From Arthrobacter_E sp044748305 (lineage in GTDB: Bacteria > Actinomycetota > Actinomycetes > Actinomycetales > Micrococcaceae), in the NCBI RefSeq assembly GCF_044748305.1, contig NZ_JBIVFT010000002.1, forward strand, positions 372,001-436,000: DNA of 64,000 nt, read 5' to 3'. Of this stretch, positions 41,418-50,502 are shown piece by piece. The notes beneath the pieces are model-generated. The model ran no database searches and was not told the DNA's origin. It worked only from the letters and a program-made list of their open reading frames with translations. How positions within the stretch are numbered: position 1 is the first letter of the stretch; each line of letters starts with the position of its first letter. A program made the translations under genes and the position numbers.

Positions 41418-44400
41418 CTATTCGCCCATGCGCTGGGAGATGACGGTGGTGACGCCGTCTCCCCTCATCGTCACGCCGTACAGGGCGTCCGCGACCTCCA
41501 TGGTGCGTTTCTGGTGCGTGATGACGATCAGCTGGCTGGACTCGCGAAGTTCTTCGAAGATGGTGATCAGACGCCCCAAATTCATGTCGTCAAGGGCCGC
41601 TTCCACCTCATCCATCACGTAGAAGGGCGAGGGGCGGGCCTTGAAGATCGCCACCAGCAGCGCCACCGCGGTCAGCGACCGCTCGCCTCCGGACAGCAGC
41701 GACAACCGCTTGATCTTCTTACCGGCAGGCCGGGCCTCCACCTCGATGCCGGTGGTGAGCATGTCCTCCGGGTCGGTCAGCACCAGACGGCCCTCACCGC
41801 CGGGAAAAAGCCGCCCGAAGACGTGAACGAACTGCTCGGAGGTGTCCGCGAAGGCCTGGGTGAAGACTTCCTGGACGCGCGCGTCCACCTCTTTGATGAT
41901 GTCCAGGAGATCCTTCCGGCTGGACTTCAGATCCTCCAGCTGGGTGTTGAGGAATTGGTGCCTCTCCTCGAGAGCCGCGAACTCCTCCAAGGCGAGAGGG
42001 TTGATCTTGCCCAGTGAAGAAAGGTCCCGCTCGGCTCTCTTGAGACGTTTCTCCTGCTCGGCGCGGACGAAGGGAACACCTACGGGCACCGGGTTACCCT
42101 CCTCATCCACCTCCTGGCGCAGCTCGGCCCACTTGTCCTGCGCAGCGTCCGCCATGGGCACGGGCAGATGCGGACCGAACTCGGCCAGCAGCTGTTCCGG
42201 TCCGATCCCCAGCTCATCGATCGATCGCTGTTCCACGGCCTCGATCCGGGCACGCTGCTGTGTCAGAGCCAGCTGATCACGGTGCGCCGAACCGGTCAGT
42301 TCAGCCAGCTCCCGGCTCAGCGTCTCGTTTCCGGCGCGCAGTCCCGTCAGCAAGGCGTCGTACTTGCCGCCGTCCTCCTCGACCCGGGCCAGCTCCGAAG
42401 CCGCCTGGTCCACCGAACGGTCGGCCAGCAGCGCGGCTTGCCGTGCAGCCTCCGCCACGGCACAAGCACGTGCGGCCTGGCGTCGCCGCCGTTCGGCCCG
42501 CGCGGCGGCCTCCTGCTGGGCCCTCCGCTCGCTCACTGCCGCACGTTCGAGTCCAGCAGCCCGCCGTTCACCATTGGACTGCTGCTCCTCGGCCGTCCGC
42601 AGGGCGAGCCGTGCGTCCACTTCCATTGCCCGCACCTCGCGGGCGCGCAGCTCAAGTTCCTCTCGCCTGTCCTGGATCGCAGCGCCGCCCTGCTCCTCCG
42701 TCGCCTCGCGCTGGGCTTCGGCCAGGCGGGACGCGAGGTCCTCCAGGCCCGCGCTCTCGCGATGCAAGGACTCCTGCCCCTTTGCCTTGCCGTCCTGAAG
42801 ACGCTGGGCCTCGGCCGCGATGGATCGCAGCTGACCCTTCAGACCACCGAGCTTCTCTGCCGCCGCCGCCAGCGCAGCGTCTGATTCGTGCAGCCGGTCC
42901 AAGGCGGCGTCCGCACGTTCCTGCGCCTGGGCCAGTTCCTCGGCCAGGCTCTTCCGGGCGAAGCGGAGCCTTTCGGTGTCCGCGGTGGCCCGGGAAAGGG
43001 CGGCCCCGGTCTCATCGAGTGCGGTCTGGGTTTCCAGCAGGGAGCCGCTCGACGGCGATCCGCCACTGGCCGCATGCCCGGAGAGGACGTCGCCGTCCCG
43101 CGTGACCACCGTCGCTTCGGGCTGCTCGCTGAGCGTTTGCCGAGCCTGCTCAAGACTTTCCGTGATGAGCACGCCCTCCAGGAGGCGGAGCACCGCCGTG
43201 GCGCCGGGTCCCTGAGGCACCACGACGTCGTGCGCGGACAGTACCGATCCCCCGGCGCCTGGCACCTCAGTCTCAGCTGCCGACGGCTGTTCCGCGGTGC
43301 TGCCGATCAGCACGTGCGCCCGTCCGCCGTCGTCGTCCTTGAGGCGTCCGAGCGCCTCCGCGGCGCCGTGCAGCCCGTCCGCGACAAGCGCCTCGGCATA
43401 CGGGCCGAGAGCCGCGGCGATGGCGGTCTCATGACCGGGCGTGACCCGCACCGCGCCGGCGATGCTGCCGAGAATGCCGGGGTGCTCCGCCAGCAGCGCA
43501 CTTCCGTCGCGAGGCGCACTGGCCTGTTTCAGAGCCTCGAGGCGCGCGCCCAGGGCGGCCACGCGGTGTTCGGCTTCGCGCTGCTGTCCGGCCAGTTCCT
43601 CGTCCTTGGCCTCCAGATGTTCGAGGACGGCGGCGGCTTCCTCGTACTCACTGTCCAGGTCCTGCTCACCGGACTCGCTGTGCGCCAGTTCGGCCTCCTG
43701 CGCAGCGAATTCGGCCTCAACGGCCGCCCGGCGGCGTTCGCACTCCAGCAACGACTCATGCAGCCGTCCCAGTTCCTCCTCGACCGACTCGACCCGGGAC
43801 CTCGCCGCCCCGACCTTGCCGCTGAGGGTCGCGAGCGATTCGCGCCGGTCAGCCGCGGTCCGCAACGCCGCCGTGACCCGGGCGTCCTCCGCCCTTGCCA
43901 ATGCCTCAGCTTCGGCGCGCTGTGTGACGACGACGTCGAGCGCCTCCTTCAGCTGCGCGACGTCCTCACCCAGCCGCGCGGCTTCGGCCCGGGCACGCTG
44001 GGCCTGCTGTTCCATCTGCTCGGCATCCCCGGGACGTGCCGCCGGCTCGGCGCTGCCCAGCAGACGGTGCCGCTCGGTGGCGAGCTGTCCGAGTCCCCGC
44101 AAACGCTCGCGAGCGGTGGTCAGCTGATGCCAGGTCCCGCGAGCCTGAATGATCCTGGGAGCCATGGCCGCCGCAGACTGCTCCGCCAGGGCCTGTTGTT
44201 CCCGGCCCGTGGCCAGATCCGTCTCGATCACCGCGATGCGTTCCTGGAGCGTCCGCTCCCGGGCCGCGTCCGATTCCAGTTCGGCGGTGAGCCGGACCAG
44301 GTCATCGGCGAGGAGGCGCGCCTTCGCATCGCGCAGCTCGCTCTGCACCGTCTGTGCGCGGCGTGCGACGGCGGCCTGCCGCCCGAGCGGGCCCAGCTGA

Positions 44401-44999
44401 CGGCGCAATTCCGCCGAGAGGTCGCTCAGACGCTGAAGATTCCCCTGCATGGCGTCGAGCTTGCGGAGAGTCCGTTCCTTGCGCCGCCGGTGCTTGAGGA
44501 TTCCGGCGGCTTCCTCGATGAAGCCCCGGCGGTCCTCGGGGGTGGCGTGCAGGATGCGGTCCAGCTGGCCCTGCCCGACGATCACGTGCATCTCACGGCC
44601 CAGGCCCGAATCGGAGAGCAGCTCCTGGATGTCCAGGAGGCGGCAGCTGCTGCCGTTGATGGCGTATTCGCTGCCCCCGGTGCGGAAGAGAGTCCGGGAG
44701 ATGGTGACTTCGCTGTAGTCGATGGGGAGGGCGCCGTCGGCGTTGTCGATGGTCAGGGAGACATGGGCCCGGCCCAGTGGAGGCCGTCCCGCGGTCCCCG
44801 CGAAGATCACGTCCTCCATCTTGCCGCCGCGCAGGGTCTTCGCCCCTTGCTCCCCCATCACCCAGGCAAGGGCGTCCACCACATTGGACTTGCCGCTGCC
44901 GTTCGGTCCCACGATCGCGGTGACGCCGGGCTCGAAGGTGAAACTCGTGGCCGAGGCGAAGGACTTGAAGCCGCGGATGGTGAGGTTCTTCAGGTGCAC
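41418..44999 (-). CDS. smc: Chromosome segregation protein SMC
   Basis: SMC forms the condensin ring that organises and segregates the chromosome with ScpA/ScpB. The 1193-residue length is normal. Walker A is GPNGSGKSNVVDALAWVMGEQ from about residue 32 and the ABC signature LLSGGERSLTAVALL is in the C-terminal head. Walker B is PFYVMDEVEAALDD. Two long coiled coils flank a hinge near residues 510-650 (HPGILGSIAGAVRV). GTG start. Upstream lies the decayed and accessory region; mutM would normally be close by. Confidence 0.97.
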   Translation of the reverse strand: MHLKNLTIRGFKSFASATSFTFEPGVTAIVGPNGSGKSNVVDALAWVMGEQGAKTLRGGKMEDVIFAGTAGRPPLGRAHVSLTIDNADGALPIDYSEVTISRTLFRTGGSEYAINGSSCRLLDIQELLSDSGLGREMHVIVGQGQLDRILHATPEDRRGFIEEAAGILKHRRRKERTLRKLDAMQGNLQRLSDLSAELRRQLGPLGRQAAVARRAQTVQSELRDAKARLLADDLVRLTAELESDAARERTLQERIAVIETDLATGREQQALAEQSAAAMAPRIIQARGTWHQLTTARERLRGLGQLATERHRLLGSAEPAARPGDAEQMEQQAQRARAEAARLGEDVAQLKEALDVVVTQRAEAEALARAEDARVTAALRTAADRRESLATLSGKVGAARSRVESVEEELGRLHESLLECERRRAAVEAEFAAQEAELAHSESGEQDLDSEYEEAAAVLEHLEAKDEELAGQQREAEHRVAALGARLEALKQASAPRDGSALLAEHPGILGSIAGAVRVTPGHETAIAAALGPYAEALVADGLHGAAEALGRLKDDDGGRAHVLIGSTAEQPSAAETEVPGAGGSVLSAHDVVVPQGPGATAVLRLLEGVLITESLEQARQTLSEQPEATVVTRDGDVLSGHAASGGSPSSGSLLETQTALDETGAALSRATADTERLRFARKSLAEELAQAQERADAALDRLHESDAALAAAAEKLGGLKGQLRSIAAEAQRLQDGKAKGQESLHRESAGLEDLASRLAEAQREATEEQGGAAIQDRREELELRAREVRAMEVDARLALRTAEEQQSNGERRAAGLERAAVSERRAQQEAAARAERRRRQAARACAVAEAARQAALLADRSVDQAASELARVEEDGGKYDALLTGLRAGNETLSRELAELTGSAHRDQLALTQQRARIEAVEQRSIDELGIGPEQLLAEFGPHLPVPMADAAQDKWAELRQEVDEEGNPVPVGVPFVRAEQEKRLKRAERDLSSLGKINPLALEEFAALEERHQFLNTQLEDLKSSRKDLLDIIKEVDARVQEVFTQAFADTSEQFVHVFGRLFPGGEGRLVLTDPEDMLTTGIEVEARPAGKKIKRLSLLSGGERSLTAVALLVAIFKARPSPFYVMDEVEAALDDMNLGRLITIFEELRESSQLIVITHQKRTMEVADALYGVTMRGDGVTTVISQRMGE

Positions 45000-45255
45000 G
45001 GTGGTGGGGACTCTCTAGGGCCGGTACAGGACGGGTTGGAGGAATACGCGTCCCTCAAGACTATCCCGGGATGGCGGGGTTCCTGAGGGTGGCGCGGCGG
45101 CGCAGGCGTCGGATCGATGCTGCGAGTGCGGTCCAGGTAGGCGCTGCAGGTGCACCCTTCGCTGGGGACTCCCCACGGACGGCATTCGCGACGAACTGGA
45201 TTCGTTCATGAACCGACCGCGGAGGAGACTGACCACGAGGGAGAAGGAGCCCGGA

Positions 45256-45571
45256 ACCGACTGGAGCGGTGCGAAGAATGCCTTCGGAAACTTCGCCCCT
45301 GGGCTGGCCCACTACACACGGACCGGGTCCTGTTCGATGAGGTCTGGGAACGCGAGGATCTGTCCGCGCGGGATCGTAGTCTGATCGCAGTCGCAGCCCT
45401 GACGGCCCCGGGCAAGATGGACCAGCTGAAGGTCCATCTGGGGTTCACCCGTTAGAACGGCGTCACCGATGAGGAACTGAAGGAGACCCTGCTGCATCTG
45501 TCGTTTTACGCTGGTTGGCCCAACGGCATGGGGCAACCTGCGTGCTGAAGTCCATCATCGACGGTGCCTGA
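45256..45571 (+). pseudogene. Decayed carboxymuconolactone-decarboxylase-family gene
   Basis: Reading across frames gives SGAKNAFGNFAPGLAHYT, then after a frameshift near 45318 DRVLFDEVWEREDLSARDRS and LIAVAALTAPGKMDQLKVHL. An in-frame TAG at 45453 is followed in the same frame by NGVTDEELKETLLHLSFYAG and WPNGMG. A further frameshift near 45531 leads to NLR, and another to LKSIIDGA and a stop at 45569. The order of blocks is that of a short carboxymuconolactone decarboxylase protein. At least two frameshifts and one stop make it non-functional. Confidence 0.75.
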
Positions 45572-45576
45572 CGCCG

Positions 45577-45696
45577 GTGACCGCCGTCCGACTCAGCGGA
45601 GCCAACCGCCGGTTCCCGATCATCGGGGACCCCGTCGCGCACATGCGGGCCCCGGAGTGGCTGCCCCGGACGTTCGCACGACGCCGTGATGGCTGA
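45577..45696 (+). pseudogene. Truncated shikimate/quinate-dehydrogenase N-terminal fragment
   Basis: Starting at GTG 45577, six bases after the decarboxylase remnant, the frame reads TAVRLSGANRRFPIIGDPVAH and then MRAPEW before a stop at 45694. IIGDPVAHxRxP is the substrate-binding N terminus of AroE-type shikimate dehydrogenases. Only about 30 of some 280 residues remain. The homology ends near where the composition changes, so the rest was probably lost when the adjacent two-gene module arrived. Confidence 0.6.
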
Positions 45697-45828
45697 AGGT
45701 GACGCTGATTAGGCATGACGTCACACAACGCCAACGACCGCCCAATGTCGAATTATTGTCAGTGGCACTTCGCAGACTTTGTGCCACCAGCATTCGAAAC
45801 CTCAACGAAACGAAAGTGATGGTACACG
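45697..45828. promoter_or_regulatory. Upstream region of the defence-like module
   Basis: This 132-base stretch is more AT-rich than the core. It contains the palindrome TGACGTCA at 45716-45723, a TATTGT hexamer near 45754 that could be a -10 box, and a 7-base hairpin GTGGCAC (45762-45768) with GTGCCAC (45781-45787). A promoter for the two downstream genes is expected here. Confidence 0.4.
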
Positions 45829-48174
45829 ATGCGCGTGACACAGCTATTGGTGCGCTTCTACAAGTCATTCAACTTCGACTACGAGTTAAAAGCACTACCG
45901 AACGCCAAGCAGTTGCCATGGCAGCTAACCCAGGATGGTTGGATGCCACACGTGCGCATTCCTCTTGAGCCCGACATCACAGCTGTCGTCGGAGCCAACG
46001 AATCAGGTAAGACGCATCTCCTTGACGCGATCAAAATCGTACTCACGGGAGACGGCCTACGCCAGAGAGATTTCTGTCGGTCTTCCACGCTCTTCTCCGT
46101 CGAACACGGTTCTCGTCTTTACCCCGAGGTCGGAGCAATACTCACCCCCGATCTCGAAGAGACGGAAATGATCAACGCACATGGGATCCCGCGTCTTAAG
46201 AACGGTGACGTGCTGCTACTTCGTCCTACGCCAGGCGTCGTAGCTACAGTGGGGGCAGATGACGAACGTTTCGTCCTAAGTGATACTCAAGCTTCCGCGC
46301 TCCAGACGATTTTGCCGCACCCTCACGAACTCGATACGAACGTTGCGCTCCCTGATTCCGTGTCAATCTCAATGCTCGCTGGCAGGACAAACCCGCTGTC
46401 AGGACGGAGAAGGCGAACTGCTTTATTCGATCTGCTCGCTTCAACGACTTCAGCCGATGAGTTGGCACAACAGGCTTCAAGCTTGGCGCAGATAATTGCA
46501 AGTAACGACACCACTGACTCCAAGAAGTGGAAAGAGCAGCAGCTTGGGATCGATCTCCTCGTCAAGATTGCTCGAATCGAGCAGTCCAGCTTCCAAGAGT
46601 TGCAGGAGGCGATCGCTGAAGAGCGTGAGGGCCTCGTCAATGGTCTTATCCAGGAGATGAACAACTCGATCTCCCGCCATCTCAACGTATCTCGGTGGTG
46701 GAGTCAGGACCCAGAATTCCAACTCCGCGTCTCACCTCGCGAGCACGAGCTGGTCTTCACCATCCGCGATCGAACAGGTACGGACTACTCATTCGCGGAA
46801 CGCAGCCGCGGTCTACAGTACTTTCTCAGCTACTACGTACAAATGCTCGCCCATGAACGCCCCGACGCGAAACCTGAAGTTCTCCTCATGGACGAGCCAG
46901 ATGCCTACCTATCGGCGTCAGGCCAGCAGGATCTCCTTCGCGTGCTCGAGCACCACGCTCGCCCCGACGACTCCGATCGGGAGGATCAAGTCGTCTACGT
47001 TACCCACTCCCCTTTCCTCATCAACCGCAACGCCGGTCACCGCGTCCGCGTCGTTGACAAGGGATCTCGTGATGAAGGCACCCGGCATGTCAAAGACGCG
47101 ACACGCAATCATTATGAGCCGTTGCGAACCTCGCTCGGCTCCTTCGTCGCCGAAACTGCATTCATCGGAGGCGACAACCTCTTCGTCGAAGGCATCTCTG
47201 ACCAGGTGCTGCTAGCCGGAATGAACATGCGACTACTGCGCCACGGTGTTGCACCTAGCCAGTGCCTCGACCTGAACCAGGTGACGATCGTCCCAGGCGG
47301 TTCGAACATCCCCTACATGTTGTACCTTGCACGTGGCCGGGATCAGGTGAAGCCGGCTTGCGCTGTCCTCGTCGACGGAGATTCTGCCGGAGACACGGCG
47401 CGGAGACAGATTAGACGGAACGGGGCGCACGGCAAACCCACCGTAGCTGACGAGCTCGTCGTTCATCTTGGAGAATGGGCCGCCGGGGCTCCGCTGGAAG
47501 TAACCCCGGGGGTGGCCGTCCGCGAGCCGGAAGATCTCATACCAGCAGGCGTCGCCGTCCTCGCGGCGCGGCGGTATGCAAAGAACTTCCTCGGACACGA
47601 CGACGTGACCGCATCCAAGCTCACCGAGAGCGACGTAACCGGCAAGTTAGCGACCAAGGAAGGAAGTCTATGGGATGCCCTTGCACAGACTTTCACCGAC
47701 GTCTTCGCAACCGATATTGGGAAGGCGGGTTTTGCGAAGGAACTCCTCGCGTACTTGGCTGAGGCACCCGATGATCGGCGACCGGCAGGCGTTCCTGCGC
47801 TGGACAATAACTTTGGCCTGCTACTTCAGCGACTAGCAGAAACGTTGAACCGTGCGAAAGAGATGGAATTGGAGGGCAGACGTAATCAACGGCTTGATCG
47901 TACGCTCGACACCTTTGCCAAAGACTACCCGACAGGATCCACTAGAGATCGAGCAACTATTATGCTCAACCAGATCGACGCGGCTGCAGATTCGACTAGC
48001 GCTAGCGACGCGATCCGGGTCGGTACTGCGAGCATCCGACGCGACTTCAAGCTCGCCACAGACCCTCTCAAGAAGATCAATGACTACGCAGCCTTCTTGG
48101 AACGTTTGAACGGCCTACGCCACTTTGAACGGCTCAACAACCAAGGACTGATCTCAGGCTCCAGCGATTCGTAA
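45829..48174 (+). CDS. OLD-family ATP-dependent endonuclease-like protein (ATPase + TOPRIM)
   Basis: This 781-residue protein joins an SMC/ABC-like ATPase head with a TOPRIM nuclease domain, the OLD-family architecture. Walker A is GANESGKT at 55-62. A signature-like RSRGLQYF precedes Walker B VLLMDEPDAYLS (D355-E356), and the switch His is H393 in VYVTHSPF. The TOPRIM acids are E454 in LFVEGISDQ and D516/D518 in LVDGDSAGD, all intact. A C-terminal region of about 220 residues is unassigned. The gene uses rare codons (TTA in GKLAT). It lies 54 bases before a nuclease-like gene. Anti-phage DNA or tRNA cleavage is inferred from OLD and Gabija GajA relatives. Confidence 0.85.
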   Translation: MRVTQLLVRFYKSFNFDYELKALPNAKQLPWQLTQDGWMPHVRIPLEPDITAVVGANESGKTHLLDAIKIVLTGDGLRQRDFCRSSTLFSVEHGSRLYPEVGAILTPDLEETEMINAHGIPRLKNGDVLLLRPTPGVVATVGADDERFVLSDTQASALQTILPHPHELDTNVALPDSVSISMLAGRTNPLSGRRRRTALFDLLASTTSADELAQQASSLAQIIASNDTTDSKKWKEQQLGIDLLVKIARIEQSSFQELQEAIAEEREGLVNGLIQEMNNSISRHLNVSRWWSQDPEFQLRVSPREHELVFTIRDRTGTDYSFAERSRGLQYFLSYYVQMLAHERPDAKPEVLLMDEPDAYLSASGQQDLLRVLEHHARPDDSDREDQVVYVTHSPFLINRNAGHRVRVVDKGSRDEGTRHVKDATRNHYEPLRTSLGSFVAETAFIGGDNLFVEGISDQVLLAGMNMRLLRHGVAPSQCLDLNQVTIVPGGSNIPYMLYLARGRDQVKPACAVLVDGDSAGDTARRQIRRNGAHGKPTVADELVVHLGEWAAGAPLEVTPGVAVREPEDLIPAGVAVLAARRYAKNFLGHDDVTASKLTESDVTGKLATKEGSLWDALAQTFTDVFATDIGKAGFAKELLAYLAEAPDDRRPAGVPALDNNFGLLLQRLAETLNRAKEMELEGRRNQRLDRTLDTFAKDYPTGSTRDRATIMLNQIDAAADSTSASDAIRVGTASIRRDFKLATDPLKKINDYAAFLERLNGLRHFERLNNQGLISGSSDS

Positions 48175-48228
48175 GAAATCACGCGGTTTCTGCGATGGTT
48201 GTATCCCACTCCACGATATTGTTGCTCC

Positions 48229-50373
48229 ATGACGGACGCACGACTCGACATGGCACTTCGACAACTCGGGCCGGAGGACTGGTCCGCTTTCGAAAAGTTC
48301 GCAGCTGAGTTTCTCGTCGTTGACTACCCGTCACTCCGAACCATGGCTTCCATGTCTGGAGACAGAGGTCGGGACGGGCAGCTCTATCAGCCGAACGAAG
48401 AGCAGACTACATTCATCCAGTATTCGGTCACCGAAAACTGGGCCGCGAAGATCACTGGGACGATTGCCACTCTCAAGAAGAACTTTGGTGGCACTTTCCG
48501 GCTGATCTACGCGACGAACCAAAAGGTCGGACCGAATGCTGACAATCTGGTAGCGGAGCAACGTAAAGTCGGCTTTGAAGTCGATGTGCGGGATCGATCT
48601 TGGTTTGTCGAACGGGCCCACACTCACGAACAGCGAACGGTTGCGAGTAACGATCTCGCTCGTCAGTTCGTCGATCCCCTTTTAGCCTCTGCCGGGCTCG
48701 CTCCCCGTGTAGCACGACCTCTTGGGCCAGCTGAGGCACGTGTCGCCCTAATCCATCTCGCTCTCGACAGCGTGGACCGCCGGGACAACCAGGGCATTAC
48801 GCGTAGCGCGTTTGAAGCACTCGTTCGTTCCGTCATGCACGATACGAATGCCGGTTTAACGATGACTGTCGACGAAATCATCACACAGACCGTGGCACTG
48901 GTTCCCGCTGGTGATCCTGCCCAGGTCGAGGCACAGGTGCGGAGTGCCCTGGCCCGTCTATCGAAGAAGGGCCCGATAAAGCAGATGCGCGGAACAGACG
49001 AGTATCGTCTGTCCTTTCAGGAACAGGAGCGCGTCCGCAACCAGTCTGCGGCAGTGCTGACGTCAGAACAAGATCTTCTTGACGAATTAAGAGCAAGAAT
49101 CAGCGTGCTAGATGGTATCGATGAATCACGAGCCATCGCGGCAGCGTCCGATTTGCGTGTTGCCATGGACACTTGGTTGCTGCGCAGAGGAGAGGCATTT
49201 GCTTCAGCGGTGCTTACGGGTGAGGTCACAGATTTCGATCCCAGAACACTGGAGTCACTGCTCTCACCAGTTGAGGGTGGCCCCTCTGTCGATGCGCTGA
49301 TTTCGATCGTCGGCGAGACTCTCGCGGCTCCGAGCGTAGCGACACGCACATACCTGAGCAATCTCGCGTCCGCTTATACCCTATTCTCGTTCCTCCGCCA
49401 AACTCCCGATGTTCAGAAGGCAATGCTCAACGTTTTCCAAGGTGGGAAGATCTGGCTCGACACCAACGTCTTGCTGCCTCTCCTTTCAGAACGCCTTGAG
49501 GAGAATGCGACCCAGCGATATTTCACCTCGTTGATTCAAGCGGCACGGGACGCTGGCGCTTCGCTATACGTCACGGATGGTGTCATCGAGGAACTGCTCA
49601 AGCATATCTCTAGGTCATTGAACTGCGCGCGCACGATCCCCACTTCTTGGGAAGGTGCGGTTCCATACCTCTTTGGGATGTATGCCGCCAGTGGCCGGGG
49701 TAGAAGTCAGATGGTCGAGTGGCTCGAGACTTTCCGTGGCGAAACGTATCCCGAGGACGATCTCGCACTTTATCTCGAGGAAGAGCACGGTATCATCGGA
49801 CAGGACCTTGGGGCCGTCGCAAACGAAGCCTCGCCTGAGCTTCGAGCAGCGGTGCAAGAGTTTTGGGTGCAGACCCATGAGGATCGCCGAAAACAATGGG
49901 GGCATGAGACCGATCAGACCCTTGTGTTGCGTCTCGCCAGCCACGACGTGACCAGTTCCATTGGCGTAACTCAACTCAGAGGGAAAACACCAGTTGGCCC
50001 TATGGGCTTCGAGCATTGGTGGCTTACTCTTGATCGGGCGGCCTTTCGACTGTCGTCGTGGCTGCGGGATCGGATCGGCGAAGAGGCCGCGCCTAAGTCT
50101 CCCGCCTTGAACCCCGACTTCCTTGTCGAACTTCTCCGGCTGCGGCAAGTTCGTTCGTCCGTCGAGCGTGAGTTGCAGGTCCCACTCCCCACCATGGCGA
50201 ACTACCTACGATTCGCGGCGATTCCCATCAGTGTGGTCGAAGTCGCAGACAAGGAGCGAGCCGCTCTCATCGGCCTAGACGAACGCGTGATCCAACGGCG
50301 TGTGCGCCAAAAGGTTGATGAGATCCGTTGGGAACGCGGCACAGCTCTGATCGATTCCGTCTACGATCGATAG
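48229..50373 (+). CDS. Mrr-like PD-(D/E)XK and PIN-like domain fusion, putative defence nuclease
   Basis: This 714-residue protein appears to combine two nucleases. Residues 1-130 resemble an Mrr-type restriction fold: E22 in FEKFAAEF, then D45-RGRD49-G, and a strand FIQYSVTENWAAKI where the usual QxK is Q64-Y-S66. Residues 150-275 look like winged helices. From about 405 a PIN-like domain shows D411-TN in IWLDTNVLL, E454 in VIEELLKH, D562 in HETDQTL and D602 in WLTLD. TTA and AGA codons (LLA near 48680, ELRAR near 49085) point to transfer. ATG 48229 has no strong ribosome binding site. I know no named two-gene system with this pairing. Confidence 0.72.
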   Translation: MTDARLDMALRQLGPEDWSAFEKFAAEFLVVDYPSLRTMASMSGDRGRDGQLYQPNEEQTTFIQYSVTENWAAKITGTIATLKKNFGGTFRLIYATNQKVGPNADNLVAEQRKVGFEVDVRDRSWFVERAHTHEQRTVASNDLARQFVDPLLASAGLAPRVARPLGPAEARVALIHLALDSVDRRDNQGITRSAFEALVRSVMHDTNAGLTMTVDEIITQTVALVPAGDPAQVEAQVRSALARLSKKGPIKQMRGTDEYRLSFQEQERVRNQSAAVLTSEQDLLDELRARISVLDGIDESRAIAAASDLRVAMDTWLLRRGEAFASAVLTGEVTDFDPRTLESLLSPVEGGPSVDALISIVGETLAAPSVATRTYLSNLASAYTLFSFLRQTPDVQKAMLNVFQGGKIWLDTNVLLPLLSERLEENATQRYFTSLIQAARDAGASLYVTDGVIEELLKHISRSLNCARTIPTSWEGAVPYLFGMYAASGRGRSQMVEWLETFRGETYPEDDLALYLEEEHGIIGQDLGAVANEASPELRAAVQEFWVQTHEDRRKQWGHETDQTLVLRLASHDVTSSIGVTQLRGKTPVGPMGFEHWWLTLDRAAFRLSSWLRDRIGEEAAPKSPALNPDFLVELLRLRQVRSSVERELQVPLPTMANYLRFAAIPISVVEVADKERAALIGLDERVIQRRVRQKVDEIRWERGTALIDSVYDR

Positions 50374-50374
50374 T

Positions 50375-50403
50375 TTTGCATTTCAGAATCGTTCGCATGC
50401 AAA
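50375..50403 (+). terminator. Short AT-rich hairpin after the module
   Basis: TTTGCAT (50375-50381) pairs with ATGCAAA (50397-50403) around a 15-base loop, just after the stop codon of the nuclease-fusion gene. It may end the two-gene transcript. AT-rich sequence continues to about 50440 before the composition returns to that of the core. Confidence 0.4.
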
Positions 50404-50502
50404 CAATTCCTCGAAAAATCCCTCCGTCATGATGAGTCCTGCGTAGCTGCGCACCACGCCAAGCGGCCGGGAGGCGCTGCCGCCGGCATCAGCGCCCCGC
50501 AT

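Noticed and set aside
45150..45455. Intact 101-residue protein upstream of the module
   Set aside because: The frame joins unrelated N-terminal sequence to the middle of a decarboxylase and ends at a premature TAG after which homology continues, so it is part of a pseudogene.
45829..50373. Calling the two-gene module Gabija or PARIS
   Set aside because: Gabija needs a UvrD-like helicase partner and PARIS a small ABC ATPase with a separate TOPRIM protein. Here ATPase and TOPRIM are in one chain and the partner is a nuclease/PIN fusion.
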